Source: Panaeolus papilionaceus
Taxonomy: Eukaryota > Basidiomycota > Agaricomycetes > Agaricales
Direction of reading: 5' to 3'
Length of the DNA: 64,000 bases
NCBI GenBank assembly: GCA_015501605.1
Contig: JADNRZ010000005.1
Span: forward strand, 1,116,001-1,180,000
A model generated the notes under the pieces. It had not been told where the DNA came from. It worked only from the letters and a program-made list of their open reading frames with translations, and ran no database searches. How positions within the stretch are numbered: position 1 is the stretch's first letter; every line of letters begins with the position of its first letter. Both the position numbers and the translations under genes were made by a program. Positions 1 to 11,668 of the stretch are shown here, piece after piece.

Positions 1-285
1 CCAGCGGAGTATGGAGATCGATTTTTCGCGTTTATGAAGGCTGTTATGAGGGGTGGAGAGGGTGGAGAGAGGTTTTTGACTAAAGCAGAGGTGGCGGAGA
101 TGAATGCGGGTGGGGAAGGCGAGAAGGGAATTGTGGAAGAGAAGAGAGCGGAGGATGGTGAACCGGTGGGGAATGGTGAACCGCAGTATACGGAAAAGGT
201 GACGGAAGAGCCTAGTAGACAACGGACGAGGACTGGGGAGAGGGAGAGTGTGCAGTGGGTGGATGAACAGCAGCAGCAGCAGTAA
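1..285 (+). CDS. 3' end of an unidentified gene (partial at left edge)
   Basis: The reading frame is open from the first base and ends at the TAA at 283-285, so only the C-terminal 94 or so residues are present. The visible part is rich in Glu, Gly and Arg, has no recognisable domain, and ends in a run of five Gln encoded by CAG repeats at 268-282. A Met at 34-36 is internal to the open frame, so it need not be the true start. Such low-complexity charged tails are common in fungal proteins, and no function can be assigned. The downstream sequence is pyrimidine-rich, as expected of a fungal 3' region. Confidence 0.6.
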   Translation, partial: PAEYGDRFFAFMKAVMRGGEGGERFLTKAEVAEMNAGGEGEKGIVEEKRAEDGEPVGNGEPQYTEKVTEEPSRQRTRTGERESVQWVDEQQQQQ

Positions 286-1625
286 AGCGGAGTGTCGCTT
301 TCTTTCACGCTCATTCCTTGATTTTATTTCTTGTGGATTCTCCTTTTTTTTCTATCTTCGTTGTATTACATGTTTTATTTATTAACTGACCCTATGCAGC
401 ATAGCTCGTCATTCACACATTCCTTTGTTTTCATTTTCCTCGCTTTCTCTCTTTTTTACCATCACGCTCTCTCGCTCTTTAGCTTTTTTCGTTTTTTCGT
501 GTTTTATACCTTCCCCCTCCCCCCTGCCCTGTGCACGACCTGTTATCGGTCTACCCACACCTACGCATATCGTTAGGATATTATATTATATCATAACTGC
601 CCTTTATATTACCCACATATTCCAGCCATTTATCCCGTCATTTCCCCCACCACATCACCACTATCACGTCGATAACCATACCATCATACCCAGCCACGAT
701 ATGATACCACCCATCCATCCACTCACCCCTATGACTCTCTTTAAAGTAAAGTAAAGTAAATAAATACTTTACGAACGCCATAGACCCTGTCGAAATTGTT
801 TATAGTGTCGCATAGACTTGGAACATTGACGAACCGGTTTCTTATTTCATTCATACCTGCATATCTGTCACATTATGAGTTAGTTGCATCGCTTGTTTGC
901 TATTCTGGACACCATTTTTTTCTCTTGTCTCGTGTTGGATTTGACACATGTATGCGCATACATTTAGGGGCTTTGCCTCTTACAGCTCTGACACTTACTT
1001 CGACTCATTGGATTTCACATTTCACATCTGCTAGCGTCTATTCATGGAATATCACTCCGCCCCATCCCACTCATGACCTCACCTTTCCCTACCTGCTTTG
1101 CCTAAGAGTGATGATGACGATGCCTTTTGGTAACCTCATTTGTATGCTAAATCGATGTAAAAATAGACTTGAAGGATTCGTCATTCGTTGCTTCATAGCC
1201 ACGTATGCATCGGTGCTATAAATAGATGGTGGGGGCGGGTTGGTGTGTGGTTATCACAAGCAAGCACTAAGAGTGGCAAAACGAGCGTGAATATTTGCAT
1301 GTATGGTACATGATCCAATCAAGTATCGAATGATCGCCTATGCAGACCCTCTAAAAATACAACACAAACCCCTGTGTAAGTTCATTTCTTCACTTTTCGA
1401 TCGACTCGAACCTCGAGCCTCCCTCCTTTCTAGCCCCTATCTCTCCTTCATCTCAACCAACACGAATCGGTCCCCTGTCGCGTCATACAACCACTGCATG
1501 TTTCCCTTCCCGTTTGCATTCGCATTCCCGTGACCTGCATCGCCTTCATCGTCTCGCTCCCCCTCCCCTTTCCACTCCTATCCTTCGAATTCTGAATCAC
1601 ATTAAGACCTCGTGTGCTACCGCCC
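286..1625. other. Intergenic, T/C-rich, no supported gene
   Basis: Mostly pyrimidine-rich sequence with short AT-rich patches, including TAAAG-type repeats near 742-766. Open frames on the plus strand here (331-754, 796-1221) have amino-acid compositions typical of non-coding T-rich DNA. It probably holds the 3' regions of the flanking genes, which converge here. Confidence 0.5.
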
Positions 1626-2633
1626 TCAGCGAACCTTGCTAAATTTAAATTCAAAGACGCAATTTGCGTGTAACCCATGTATTCTGTTGGGCATGAAGAG
1701 CGTGTTTGCGTTTGGCTTGGTTTCGAAGAGTGGGAAGACGAGGAGGCAAGGGCGTCGATTAAGCAAGGGAGGAGCATTTTGCCTTGGGGGTGGGATTCGT
1801 TCCAGGCCTTTTAGAAAGAGCTTTTTGTTATAATATGCTTCGAATTCGGAGAGTGCTGAGAAAGAAGCATATGAGCGCTTACTTGTATTTGAAATGGGAA
1901 TCAGATACCTGCGAAATAAGGTCTTTGATCAGACGACACACGTTCCCTTGAGCTTGACTGTGTCGCTTTGCTTGCGCCCGTGCTCGAACGACGCGCATGC
2001 GTCCGATCCTTCGTTGATGATACGGACCTCTTCCTTTTCCTAGACAACGACGGTGGAATATAACTAGCTGACAAATCCGATGGCGAATCCTCGTCCAACT
2101 CGAGCTCTGATTCTTCAGCTTCCGCCTCACCCCTCTGAGACGAAGAATCTTCGACATTCATACTACGCCCTGTGGACGCTGATGTGGGTGCTGTCGGGTT
2201 GATAGGTTTGGAATGCGCCATGATAGGCCCATCACCACCAGTACCCTCGGAGTTTCTTGTACGCTTTAGTCGAAATGCTTCGTCCCTAGGGAAGAGATTG
2301 GAGAATCGGGCCCAGAGCATAGTCTGTGTTGATAGTTAATCGTAACGCGTAAGAATCGAATCCATTGCTAAATACGAAGGGGTGAGTATAAACGACCGAT
2401 GCATCGCCTTTTCGGCGCTTAACTCTGAATCCTCGTGATTTTTGTTCGAGCTCGATGTAGGCGATGAAGGGATATCATGAATTTCACCTAGATCGGGACG
2501 ATCTCATCCCAGTACCTCTGCTAAAGGTTGACGTGTGCTGGCAATGCCCTTGGACGTAGATATTCGGACTTGATACTCCATAAAACACCCATTCCCACTC
2601 GACGGTATCGAATCGAGAGTCTAGTGACGACAT
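1626..2633 (-). CDS. Hypothetical multi-exon protein
   Basis: The two 3' exons are well supported: 1909-2320 and 1626-1855 join across a 53-base GTATCT...TCAG intron (1856-1908). This replaces an early stop with a continuing frame that reads LSEFEAYYNKKLFLKGLE and ends at TGA 1626-1628. The first of these exons is acidic and serine-rich (SELELDEDSPSDL) and carries a basic RKRKR patch that could be a nuclear signal. Upstream, an ATG at 2633 opens a frame containing VEWEWVFYG, and another open stretch reads EIHDIPSSPTSSSNKN, so 5' exons probably exist, but I could not fix their joins. No known family is recognised. The span to 2633 is an inference. Confidence 0.45.
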
Positions 2634-3396
2634 TATATTGACCCAGATACAAAAACAAAGTCAAACGCTAACGTTAGCATTGCGGTAAACCCACCTCAAC
2701 CCACCTCCCCATCCTCCGACACTCAGCCAAAAACCCTGTTTGCCACTCCCCCCCCCCCTTATTGTCTGTTTGCTTGTTTTGCGATTGCCAGCAGTAGCGC
2801 TAGCGCTATTAGTGCCCCCTTTTTGATCCCCAACGAGGTGGCGCACCTGGAATGGAGCGCCTATCTTGAATTCAAACTCGGGCGCAGCAGAAGGTGATGG
2901 AGAGGGCCGAGGTGGGGAGTGCGGTGGCTGTGGTCGTTGAGTTGACTTAGACAGTCGTTGGTTTAGAAGTGGTCGTTCCAGAGATAGTTGTGAGGCGTTT
3001 TATATTAATGCGCCTGGGCTCGAGCTTGTGGTGCTTAGGTGCAGAATATACGGATACTGAAAAGTCCATCAGAATCCATCCATGTCCATTGGACGACGGA
3101 ATTTGCGTGAGCGCGCACATAATCTCAAACTCGTGATTATTATTATCACTATTGAGAAAGACGCGACGGGTCAGTCATGCAAAAAAATTAAAGTGTCAGT
3201 GTATTATAATTGAAGACACGCGGTTTGCACGCCATCTGCGCCCCCAATGCGCCTGGGGTCCCTCGTCACTGTGTCTTCAGGCCCGCCAGCATTTTGATAG
3301 GATAGCTATCTCGCAAAGATAACATCCCCAAGTGTTAAATTAGGCTAAAGCACAGTATGGAATATTTAAATTATTTTATTTGAGAACATCAGTCCC
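2634..3396. other. Intergenic, nothing identified
   Basis: Contains a C-rich run near 2749-2758 and no persuasive coding frame. It lies upstream of the minus-strand gene ending at 1626 and probably holds its promoter and 5' UTR. Confidence 0.4.
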
Positions 3397-4295
3397 TCAC
3401 AAAACGCTGGCCAAATGTGATAAACTCGACGCGTTTGAGACGCGCCTCATGATCATCACATCTCCATCACATGACTCCATCAAAGTCCATCTGTCTATTG
3501 GAATCCATTTGGAGTCCAGTTGGATTTTCGGGAATCCGTTAGCTCTCCTTAGGTGATCAGTCTGTTCTCGGAGGTGTCGCAAATGAGAGTGAGATCGTGA
3601 TTCAACCTGTTTTCATTTCGTGCCTCTTTGCGGGATAGATGACGTTGTATGGGTGTTCGTAGGAAACGTTGACCACTTCACGTTAACGTTTGGATTTGGT
3701 GTTGATGGGGGAGGGAGAAACCGAGATGGATAGCGAAGCTCGGTTCGATCATAGGGGGTAAAACTTACAGTAGGAAGAGTAGGGGGTTCAGGATCCGGAG
3801 GAGTGAAGGGCCTCATACGTTTGTGTAGTGGCATATCCGATGCAGAGCCCCTATGTGTGATGGTGGGCGTCATAGGGAGACGACGAGTGCTCGTTGTTGC
3901 TGGCGGGTCTACAAAAAGGGGTCTCGGGCGGTTCTCGGGTATGCTTCAAACGCGACTTGCCTGACTTGGTAAGGGAGCCTGCAGGCCCTGTGCATTTCGG
4001 CTAGGTCCGCTGGTGCCTTTCAGGACGCAGCAGTACATTGCAGAATCATAGTGTCGCGGCCTCGTTAATGCACCACTCGTGCCGGACTCCTTCAAGCGCA
4101 GAGGCGAGCTAGAAGAAGGCGAAGAGAGAGGAATATGCTGTGAGGTATGATTCGATATCGGATCCTGCACTCGCTACTGAGTATCGAGTCGATTGTCGAC
4201 ATCTGACGTCTGTCTTCCGACATCATAGAAGTCAGCATTTGTGCAGCTACCATGTCGGCTTTGCTGAGAGATGGTGCTGGATTTGACATTGACAT
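3397..4295 (-). CDS. Possible hypothetical spliced gene
   Basis: A set of compatible minus-strand fragments suggests one gene. An ATG at 4295 begins MSMSNPAPSLSKADMVAAQM. A Ser/Pro-rich segment lies at about 3946-4170. A segment with KRMRPFTPPDPEPPTLPT ends at a GTAAGT donor near 3769. A last exon follows an AAAACAG acceptor near 3610, reads LRHLREQTDHLRRANGFPKI and ends at TGA 3397-3399. The internal joins are not resolved and no domain is recognised. The segments could instead belong to separate or non-functional frames. Confidence 0.3.
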
Positions 4296-4937
4296 TCCTT
4301 TTTCGGTGACTCGAGCTAATTAATGGCCACTGCGCTTAGCCTCCAAGACACCCGCGGAGGAACATCGGATCAGGGTAGTCCATATATGTGGGCGTCTGGG
4401 GCGAATAATAGGCAATAAGCAGCTTACAATAGAGTTACAGTAACTTGAGCTGTGCTGTATGTGTAGTTAAATCTGCAGATATGGGGGCTGAGCTTAAAAC
4501 CTCTTTGATTCGAAAGGGGCAACTTAAGCGAATATGATACGTATGTACATAAGTAATGTGATATATCACCTGGTCAGTTGTGTTATACTAGCTAGTAAGC
4601 GCCCGAAATCGAAGCCGGTGTGGGCCAAATTAAGGACGTCACTTCATTCGAGACCGCATGAGAAACAATAATTACTTAGGAGTTGGTGGATGTGCTTTTG
4701 GAATGACGGCATGGATACGTATTTCAATACGACGAGCCACGTAATTAATGTAATCAATGCTACTCTGCGCCCCAGGGACCATGTGAATGGGTGGCTATGG
4801 TTATAGATACGACCACCTGTAATGTGTATTGTACAGAATGTTGGAGAACATACAGGTTGATCACCAGTCGTGACCATGGATTTATAATGGTCTGTGTTTG
4901 CGAGATGCCAGTAGCCGTGATGTTCAAGGTAACTGCC
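4296..4937. other. Intergenic, nothing identified
   Basis: AT-rich and without a persuasive reading frame. Short frames on the minus strand (4644-4948) overlap in different registers and look non-coding. Confidence 0.4.
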
Positions 4938-5378
4938 CTACATGACATCGCGTTGCACTTCTGAACTGGCTTGACCGATGGGTGGCCATCGAAGTTTTTT
5001 TTGGAAAGCTCCGAGGCGCTGAGCTATGTCGGACGCGTGCAGGCCTCCCCTTTTCGAATTGCGGCGGAGTCTCGAGGTAATAGCTATGACATCAGGGAAA
5101 ATAAAGTCACTGTTCGACCCGCTGATAACTACCCTGATAGGCTGCGTGCGCACGAACGGGTACATCGGCCGGTTCGAATGGAGCAAGTGCTCTGCCGACG
5201 CTGCCTTCAACCGGATGTACATGCACACACCCAGGGGTTCACCTCGCGAGTCGGCCGTGGCCGCCGTATTCCCCGTGAATCGTGAAACGAGAATGTGTTT
5301 TTGACCGTGATCAACCGACGAGGTCAAGTTCCAGCTCTCGTGGCCTCCACAACGGAGACCCCTCAAAAGCATCCCCAA
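4938..5378 (-). CDS. Unidentified open reading frame
   Basis: A single uninterrupted 146-residue frame on the minus strand with mixed composition, for example PIRVVISGSNSDFIFPDVIA. Plus-strand frames also run through the region, so strand assignment is not certain. No domain, signal peptide or membrane segment is evident. It may be an exon of a larger gene or a decayed remnant. Confidence 0.22.
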   Translation of the reverse strand: MGMLLRGLRCGGHESWNLTSSVDHGQKHILVSRFTGNTAATADSRGEPLGVCMYIRLKAASAEHLLHSNRPMYPFVRTQPIRVVISGSNSDFIFPDVIAITSRLRRNSKRGGLHASDIAQRLGAFQKKLRWPPIGQASSEVQRDVM

Positions 5379-6471
5379 ATTCCCCGTTTGAGTCCAAGAT
5401 CTAGACTGATCTTTAACTTAATCTCAAGGTCAACACAAGCTCTTATTTGGTCGAGCATACCTCCCTGTAAAACAATACAAGGTTTTTCAATTCCGCTTTC
5501 TTTCATGCCATAAGCCCACATGTCTTTCCATCCCGAACTTTAACGAGTGGGAGGTATGTACTGAAAGAATTTGGGTATTTCCATACATCGCAACTTGAAG
5601 GTGCATTTTTCCATATTCTATGGTGCTCTTCTTTACCCAACTTGATCATTGCCGTTTCGTGTACTTCATTCCAACACTTTAATGCCACCGTCGAAGCACC
5701 CGTTTAGTTCATCCATCCCGACCCTTGCTTCCGGTGGCACTCTGCAGGACGGGCGGCCGCACAGACCGCTCCCCTTTTGAAGGGCAGGGCCCAGCACCCT
5801 GGCGGGTGTCCCTTTACATGCGGTCCTGCTTGCACAAAAGGTGCGACTCGCACTCGGTGTCACAGTCTGCTGCGTGAACTCTATTTCATAAAATCATGAA
5901 CGAAAACCACCGAGGAACATTTCTCGAAATCTATTATTGTCCGAGTCCTCTGACAACGGGAGGACGATCTCGAACATCGACCCTGTCCCTCTATGACACC
6001 AGCGCTTACCAAATTGCGTCGTGGAATCAATAGTGCAGGTACATACTTTTGAATGGTAATACGTGTTTACTGATGCCGCATGTCACTGCACTTCTGACCT
6101 TCGCTTTGCTCAGGGGTTTCCAAGACTACGAAAAATACGGGACAACGGAGGAAGACACTGAAACATTGACCCGATCACCATTCGCTACGTCCGAAAACTG
6201 GGCCAGGAGAAGATAGTGGGCTGAGGCTGGCCGGGTACTGCGTGTTCTTGCTTCAAGAGTTGCATCGTCTCACGTACCTTCCTTTGTGCAGCACTTCAGC
6301 GCTAGTGGTTTGATGTAACATGAACGTTGTTGATGCATCGAGACTATCAAGCGGGTGAAGCGGTAGTGTCAAGTTTCATCTACATCGATCACTCATCCCC
6401 GATGTTTTTTGAATCTCCTTTGCACAGGATGAACGTGATCTCTTTCACCACTGATTCAGAAAGGGTCGTTC
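5379..6471. other. Intergenic, nothing identified
   Basis: No convincing gene. Short frames occur on both strands. The sequence just before 6472 is open in another frame (6327-6623), which may hide a 5' exon of the next gene. Confidence 0.35.
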
Positions 6472-7101
6472 ATGAGTGCCATCCCCAATTTTATTCTGCG
6501 ACACCACATGCAACAATCCATCTATCAGTACCCGATGAACGAGCATTCGACATGGGTCGAAGACCTCGAAGGCTACATTTCACACCAATCGTTAGCTCCT
6601 TTCGAGCCACCCTTGTCAAATGATCCATTTTCTCGGTCTTCTGGCCCGATCCAGCCAGACTTGTCGACAATGAACGGCTCTGCTGGATATTCGAACGGTT
6701 TCACCAGCGACGATGCAGTGGTTTGGACACCACGTCCCATGTTCAGTATGATGCCCATTTCGCCCCCTACTCTCAGTATGCCTTATCTTCCAATGCGCTT
6801 AAATTCAGATCCCACCCCACTTCCCTTTTCCATTGAAGAAGAAGACGAATCACAGCCAGGCAGTGTGGAAAGCCATTCCATGGCTCTGATGACAGAGCTC
6901 GAATCTGGTCCATCCGACAGAATATTTGGCATTCATTCCAGATTTTTGTCCCCTTTGCGTCGTTCGCTTTCATCACTGTCGAGCATATATGGGCGACATG
7001 TCCATAGAAGGGGATCAGACAACACCATCCCTCAAAAAAAGAGGCTGAAACGAGCACTAAGTCTCAAAAATATGTCGGAAAAAGTTAAGGAAAGGTTCTG
7101 A
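6472..7101 (+). CDS. Hypothetical Ser/Pro-rich protein with basic C terminus
   Basis: An intronless frame of 209 residues from ATG 6472 to TGA 7099-7101. The N-terminal two thirds are rich in Ser, Pro and Met (MPISPPTLSMPYLPM), followed by an acidic patch (SIEEEDESQPGS). The C terminus is strongly basic (PQKKRLKRALSLKN), resembling a nuclear localisation signal. No catalytic or membrane features are visible. Composition suggests a disordered regulatory or DNA-associated protein, but the family is not recognised. An upstream 5' exon cannot be excluded. The gene converges on RPS13, whose stop codon lies 169 bases downstream. Confidence 0.5.
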   Translation: MSAIPNFILRHHMQQSIYQYPMNEHSTWVEDLEGYISHQSLAPFEPPLSNDPFSRSSGPIQPDLSTMNGSAGYSNGFTSDDAVVWTPRPMFSMMPISPPTLSMPYLPMRLNSDPTPLPFSIEEEDESQPGSVESHSMALMTELESGPSDRIFGIHSRFLSPLRRSLSSLSSIYGRHVHRRGSDNTIPQKKRLKRALSLKNMSEKVKERF

Positions 7102-7269
7102 CCAAATGTCATCATGATCTGGGTACAAGTTCTCAAGATTTGAAACACGCATAGTACATAGATATATTGCGTATCATAATGAGACGACATATTTGACACG
7201 TAGAACTTGCATATTACATGCAAACGTCGTCCTGAACCCCAACAGAAACCCATGCAAGACGACGACCGC

Positions 7270-7900
7270 TTAGGCAATGAGGGTGGAGGCGGTGGCAGAA
7301 TCGTACTTGAAGGTAGGGGGGATCTGCTGTTTGGTTTTGTAGTATCTGGCGAGCCTGTGGATACGGGACTCGATTAAGATAAGACGGAACTTGGAGTCCT
7401 TGTCCTTGCGGTTGACTTCGAGATGCTTGCGGACGGCGACCGCCTTTTTGATGAGGTGCCAAAGGTCCTCAGGGATGGATGGGCCAAGTCCTATCCCCAA
7501 ACAAAAGGCATTTTACAAAAGTAAAGTTTGCAAAAGAAGCAAAAAATTGCAAGTGGAAAGAGAGTGCAGTGCATGAGAACGTGGATAGGTAATAAACCTT
7601 GAGGCATACCTTGAGACTTGAGGATACGGAGAATCTTGTTACCAGTGACAAAGCGGACTTGGGGAATGCCATGGGAGTCACGGAGGGTAACACCGATTTG
7701 GGAAGGGGTCAAGCCCTTGCGGGCAAGTTTGACAATTTGCTCAACAACATCCTCGGAGGTCGTCTTCAACCACGAAGGAGGAGTGCGGCGGTAAGGGAGA
7801 GCAGAGGACGCTATATGCGCAAATTTTTAAGATCAAGTCCAAATAATTTATCTCTATAACACATACAAATGCCCTTTCCTGGTGCGTGCATGCGACCCAT
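7270..7900 (-). CDS. RPS13: 40S ribosomal protein S13 (uS15)
   Basis: Component of the small cytosolic ribosomal subunit, bacterial S15 family. Three exons join in frame: 7867-7900, 7610-7810 and 7270-7490, giving 151 residues, the usual eukaryotic length. The start [11 protein letters not shown] and the conserved stretches [27 protein letters not shown] and [15 protein letters not shown] are diagnostic. Introns begin GTATGT and GTATGC and end in AG. The first exon is only 34 bases and splits a serine codon. The gene is divergent from RPS6, whose start codon lies 391 bases away, which suggests shared regulation. Confidence 0.97.
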
Positions 7901-8290
7901 TTTGAATCTGAAAACACGATTAAGTATGTCACTAACGACATTGACAATGAACTAACAAGTTTTTGTGGTCTTGACGGTCTTGAGGAGGTTGCTGGTGCGG
8001 TGGTTATCGTCTCTAACAGTGGCAAGGGAGAGAAATGTGTTGAGCCGGAGAACGCCGAAACTGTGGCTGATGGCAACTGTATAGAACCAAACCTTAATTC
8101 AGGCAGAGATTTCGTTGTTTGTATGTGTTACTGCAAGCCCTACGCCGCTGGTCCCCTCGTCCTTCACCTCCTCATCGCCCATTGCAAGAGGTTCGTTGCC
8201 GTTGCAGGTAACTATTGTCCTTATCTCCCAGGTACTTGCATTATCGTCAAAAACATCAATGAGAACATTTATGCTGACATTTTTCTCAGA
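7901..8290. promoter_or_regulatory. Shared divergent promoter of RPS13 and RPS6
   Basis: The 390 bases between the two ribosomal protein start codons must carry both 5' UTRs and both promoters. A pyrimidine-rich stretch near 8135-8185 and AG/GT pairs around 8206-8235 are compatible with 5' UTR introns for RPS6, which I could not prove. I see no coding exon here. Confidence 0.6.
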
Positions 8291-9216
8291 ATGAAGTTCA
8301 ACATTGCCAGTAAGATTTGAACGGAATGACGCCAGGTAACAACGAAACTAATTACATTTCGCGTCTTTAGACCCCGCAACTGGGGCCCAAAAACTCATCG
8401 ATATCGATGACGAGAAGAAATAGTGCGCTATATTCAGCATTACTATCTGAATGATCATCTCACCAGGTTTACGTCCAGCCGAATTGTCTATGACAAGAAA
8501 ATCGCCCAGGAAATCCCAGGAGACTCCTTCGGCGACGAGTGGAAGGGATACATTTTCCGTATCACTGGTGGAAACGACAAGCAGGGTTTCCCTATGAAGC
8601 AGGGTGTCCTTCTCCCATACCGTGTCCGTCTCCTTCTTTCCGATGGTCACTCTTGCTACCGCATTCGTCGTACCGGTGAGCGCCGCCGCAAGTCTGTCCG
8701 CGGTTGTATTGTTGGCCCCGATATTTCTGTCCTTTCTCTCGTTATCGTCAAGCAGGGAGAGGCTGATATTCCAGGATTGACTGACGTTGTGCTCCCCAAG
8801 AGACTGGGTCCCAAGCGCGCAACTAAGATCAGGAAATTCTTCAACCTTACCAAGGAGGACGACGTCAGGAAGTACGTTGTGCGACGAGAGGTTGTTTCCA
8901 AGAAGAAGGAGGGTGCTAAGCCCTACACCAAGGCGTACGTTGATTTGTTTTTGGCTCTGATCTTATCTAAACCTTCATCAGTCCCAAGATCCAGCGTCTT
9001 GTCACTCCCCTCCGTCTGCAACGCCGCCGTCACCTTAACGCTCTCAAGCGCAGAAAGATTGAGAGTCAGAAGGAGCAGAAGTCCGAATACGAGTACGTCT
9101 TGAATCTCGTAATTGGGTCCATCTGCTTACATTTTACCAGGGCCCTCATCGCCAAGCGTCTCGCTGAAAAGAAGGCCAAGGTTGCTGCCTTCAAGGCATC
9201 ACACCACAAGGCTTAA
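8291..9216 (+). CDS. RPS6: 40S ribosomal protein S6 (eS6)
   Basis: Small-subunit ribosomal protein. Five exons join in frame: 8291-8309, 8371-8422, 8479-8934, 8982-9092 and 9141-9216, giving 237 residues, close to yeast S6. Recognisable stretches are [52 protein letters not shown] and [18 protein letters not shown]. Intron 2 starts GTGCGC, a less common donor, and splicing there restores [14 protein letters not shown]. The C terminus reads [16 protein letters not shown] and lacks the RRxSS phosphorylation motif of yeast and animal S6. Confidence 0.96.
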
Positions 9217-10736
9217 ACACCTCTCCATATTTTAGGACCTCCTTTGGTGGTTGGCTTCGGGGTACATGTCGGCCGGTTGCATGTCCTTCTCTAGTCATTT
9301 TCTTATTCATCCTGCTTTGACAATCCTCTTGACCATGGGCCGAATTCTCTTCCTCCCCGTCACCTCAGCTATGCGTGTATGCCTCTATGATTCTCGGATA
9401 AGCCATGCCTTTAATCCACAAAATTGACAACGCAAAGGAAATGTTTGATAAAGTACCAACCTATCCACCAAGCTTTATGAGTAAGATTGTGGTCATGTCT
9501 CTTCCGCCAGTGTTGACTGCTCATACGCAATCGAACTCACCATTAAGGAAGTTATCGTCCACTTGGTGGAAGTTATAAGCGCCAGAGAATTATGTAAGCC
9601 GCTATTTCGATATGAGGACCTAAAGCAAGCTTGGTCAACCTTCGAGCTTCTGACTATTTTTATTACGTTGCTTGTTGTCCGTACATGAACCGTTGGCCAA
9701 TGGAGCCGTCGCTATGAGCACGGTTAAGGGGCGAAGATACACAAAGAGAAAAATACCTGGGGTGATTCCGTGATATTGGAAAAGAGATGGGCTTTTATTC
9801 AAGGTATGGGGCTTTTGTTCACCACGAGGTGCGGCGGATTGTTGCAAACACTTGATATGCCATTTTGAATTTGAATCGCTGCCCACGACTTGTGGTTCAT
9901 GCGGTCGGCCTTCATACTGCTTTGTAACGAAGGTATTGATAACATGCATTGACCCTTCTTGGGTCGTACTTCACTGCATGCAATTTTTCGCTGGAAAATA
10001 GGCTGACGATGGTTACATGTCGCACTTTGGAGTATCTATTCAGAGATGGTGCGTGGTCTTTGCGAAGTATTTTCATTAGAAAACCTGCATCATCTACACC
10101 TAGCTTCGTACCCATGTCGTTAAGTATGTTCGAATTGATGCAGAGTCGAAAGTCCCAGGATGCCAGTAACACATGGCATTTGTGCTGAGAGTGTCTTAAA
10201 TAAGTACTGGATTCCTGCGACCTGGATAAGTATGTCTGTAATGAATATCATCCCCTCGTCGCTCAGGCTCGGTGTCAGCCCAAAGCTGTTGTCTACTGTC
10301 ACCGGATAACGTACATTCGGTAGGTGTAAGATGCGGCATTCTGTGAGGAGCATCTCGTAAAAAAAGTAAAATAACTGGGGTGAGCAGGGCAAGATACAGT
10401 ATCGACAGCAGAGGGTGAAATGGCCCCCCCTTCGGGTAACTTCTGATTGGCTATAGCAAGTCTAAGTTTTCTCTCTCTTCTTCTGAGGCCCGAGCTTCGA
10501 GAAATATGTCGAAGAAGCGGAATTATAGATATGTACAATTGGACTCGCGGTTGGCGCCAGTTCCTGCTCGATGGAGACGGGCGCTCAGTCGGGTATGAAC
10601 ACATTTGCCTGTTAAACCGATGAGCCTGGATGGCTCAGGAACAAGTATTCACCATTATCTCGTAGGGCAGTAGAGCATTCGCTCTGCATCATTTTTCTTC
10701 CAGCAACTTTCAGTGTGAGCCAAGGCAAAGAGCTGA
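9217..10736. other. Unresolved region downstream of RPS6
   Basis: The first few hundred bases are the RPS6 3' region. Between about 9900 and 10604 several minus-strand frames overlap in different registers, such as one with GTKLGVDDAGFLMKILRK (9912-10172) and one with VRYPVTVDNSFGLTPS (10120-10392). They could be exons of an unrecognised minus-strand gene, but I could not join them convincingly. Confidence 0.3.
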
Positions 10737-11402
10737 TTATTCTTTGCAACAACAATGAACTCGCGTAGAGGAGCGTGGGACATCATCCTTGCTGTCCATG
10801 AACAGCGACCCCACCTTGCAGATTGAGGAACCAGATCGTTGGAACAGTCTTGTTGTACCAGCGAGCTCCCGTCGTACCATTCCTACCCAACAAATGGGAG
10901 AGATCCTCGTCGTTGTTTGCCAAACATGGGGGACAGGTTTCGAGATTAGCGTGGATTGACTCTCGTCGGCGGTGTTTCTGAAGGCCAACCTAATGCCTCC
11001 GCTGAACGAAACCTCCGAACAAATTTTATCTGGAATAGAACATCCATATGCCGCGATAGTTTTCAAACTCATGCTGTCAAGGCCAACGCCGAAAATTTCT
11101 GCTAAGTAGAAAGGGGATGACGACGGATGTACCACCAGTTTTCCAGGGAAGCTATTTTGCATGCATTCAGAGTAGGAGAGTATGATCATGATGAACATGA
11201 GGCAATTGAACGAGGGAGGGTAATTATTCCATTTGAATATCACCTTTTCTGAGATTGGTGTTTCCACAAATGTTTCAAGAACCTCGCAAGCTGCCGGTGA
11301 GCATGGGGTGAGTATTGTTGGAATACATTCCCAGAATTTCTGAGCTTGCATCTGCCGCGGGATAGAGAACGGATCAGCTGGTCTGGCTCCAGGGTTGTTC
11401 AT
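10737..11402 (-). CDS. Unidentified 221-residue open reading frame
   Basis: A single uninterrupted minus-strand frame from ATG 11402 to the stop at 10737. No plus-strand frame of comparable length competes with it. It has one moderately hydrophobic segment (FNCLMFIMIILSYSECM), which might be a membrane span, and ends in a Cys-containing tail, VHCCCKE. No family is recognised. The amino-acid mix is not strongly protein-like, so this may be a chance frame or an exon of a larger gene. Confidence 0.3.
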   Translation of the reverse strand: MNNPGARPADPFSIPRQMQAQKFWECIPTILTPCSPAACEVLETFVETPISEKVIFKWNNYPPSFNCLMFIMIILSYSECMQNSFPGKLVVHPSSSPFYLAEIFGVGLDSMSLKTIAAYGCSIPDKICSEVSFSGGIRLAFRNTADESQSTLISKPVPHVWQTTTRISPICWVGMVRRELAGTTRLFQRSGSSICKVGSLFMDSKDDVPRSSTRVHCCCKE

Positions 11403-11668
11403 TAATCGTTAAACATCATCCCGGAGACGGTCAAGCTTGCTTCAAATAGCATCAAGGACAAAGGTCTAGAGGAAGAGATCAACCAGACATGTCTATAGAA
11501 ATTAAGATGTAGGCAGCTATCAAAAGTCGTATGTCAGCTGCTGAACGAAATTGAGAGAGCAGGTGAAGCTTCGACGTCAAACTTGATTGATTCGTATCTT
11601 CCGAATCAGTTTTTCGGAGTGCCCTTGACATAACGGCCGAGAAGAGTAAAGAGAAGACATACACGGAC
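11403..11668. other. Intergenic, nothing identified
   Basis: Short minus-strand frames only (11479-11721), in the likely intron or 3' region of the next entry. Confidence 0.3.

Noticed and set aside
286..1221. Plus-strand frames rich in Phe, Leu, Ser and Tyr downstream of the first gene
   Set aside because: Composition reflects T/C-rich non-coding DNA. There are no plausible start contexts and no domains.
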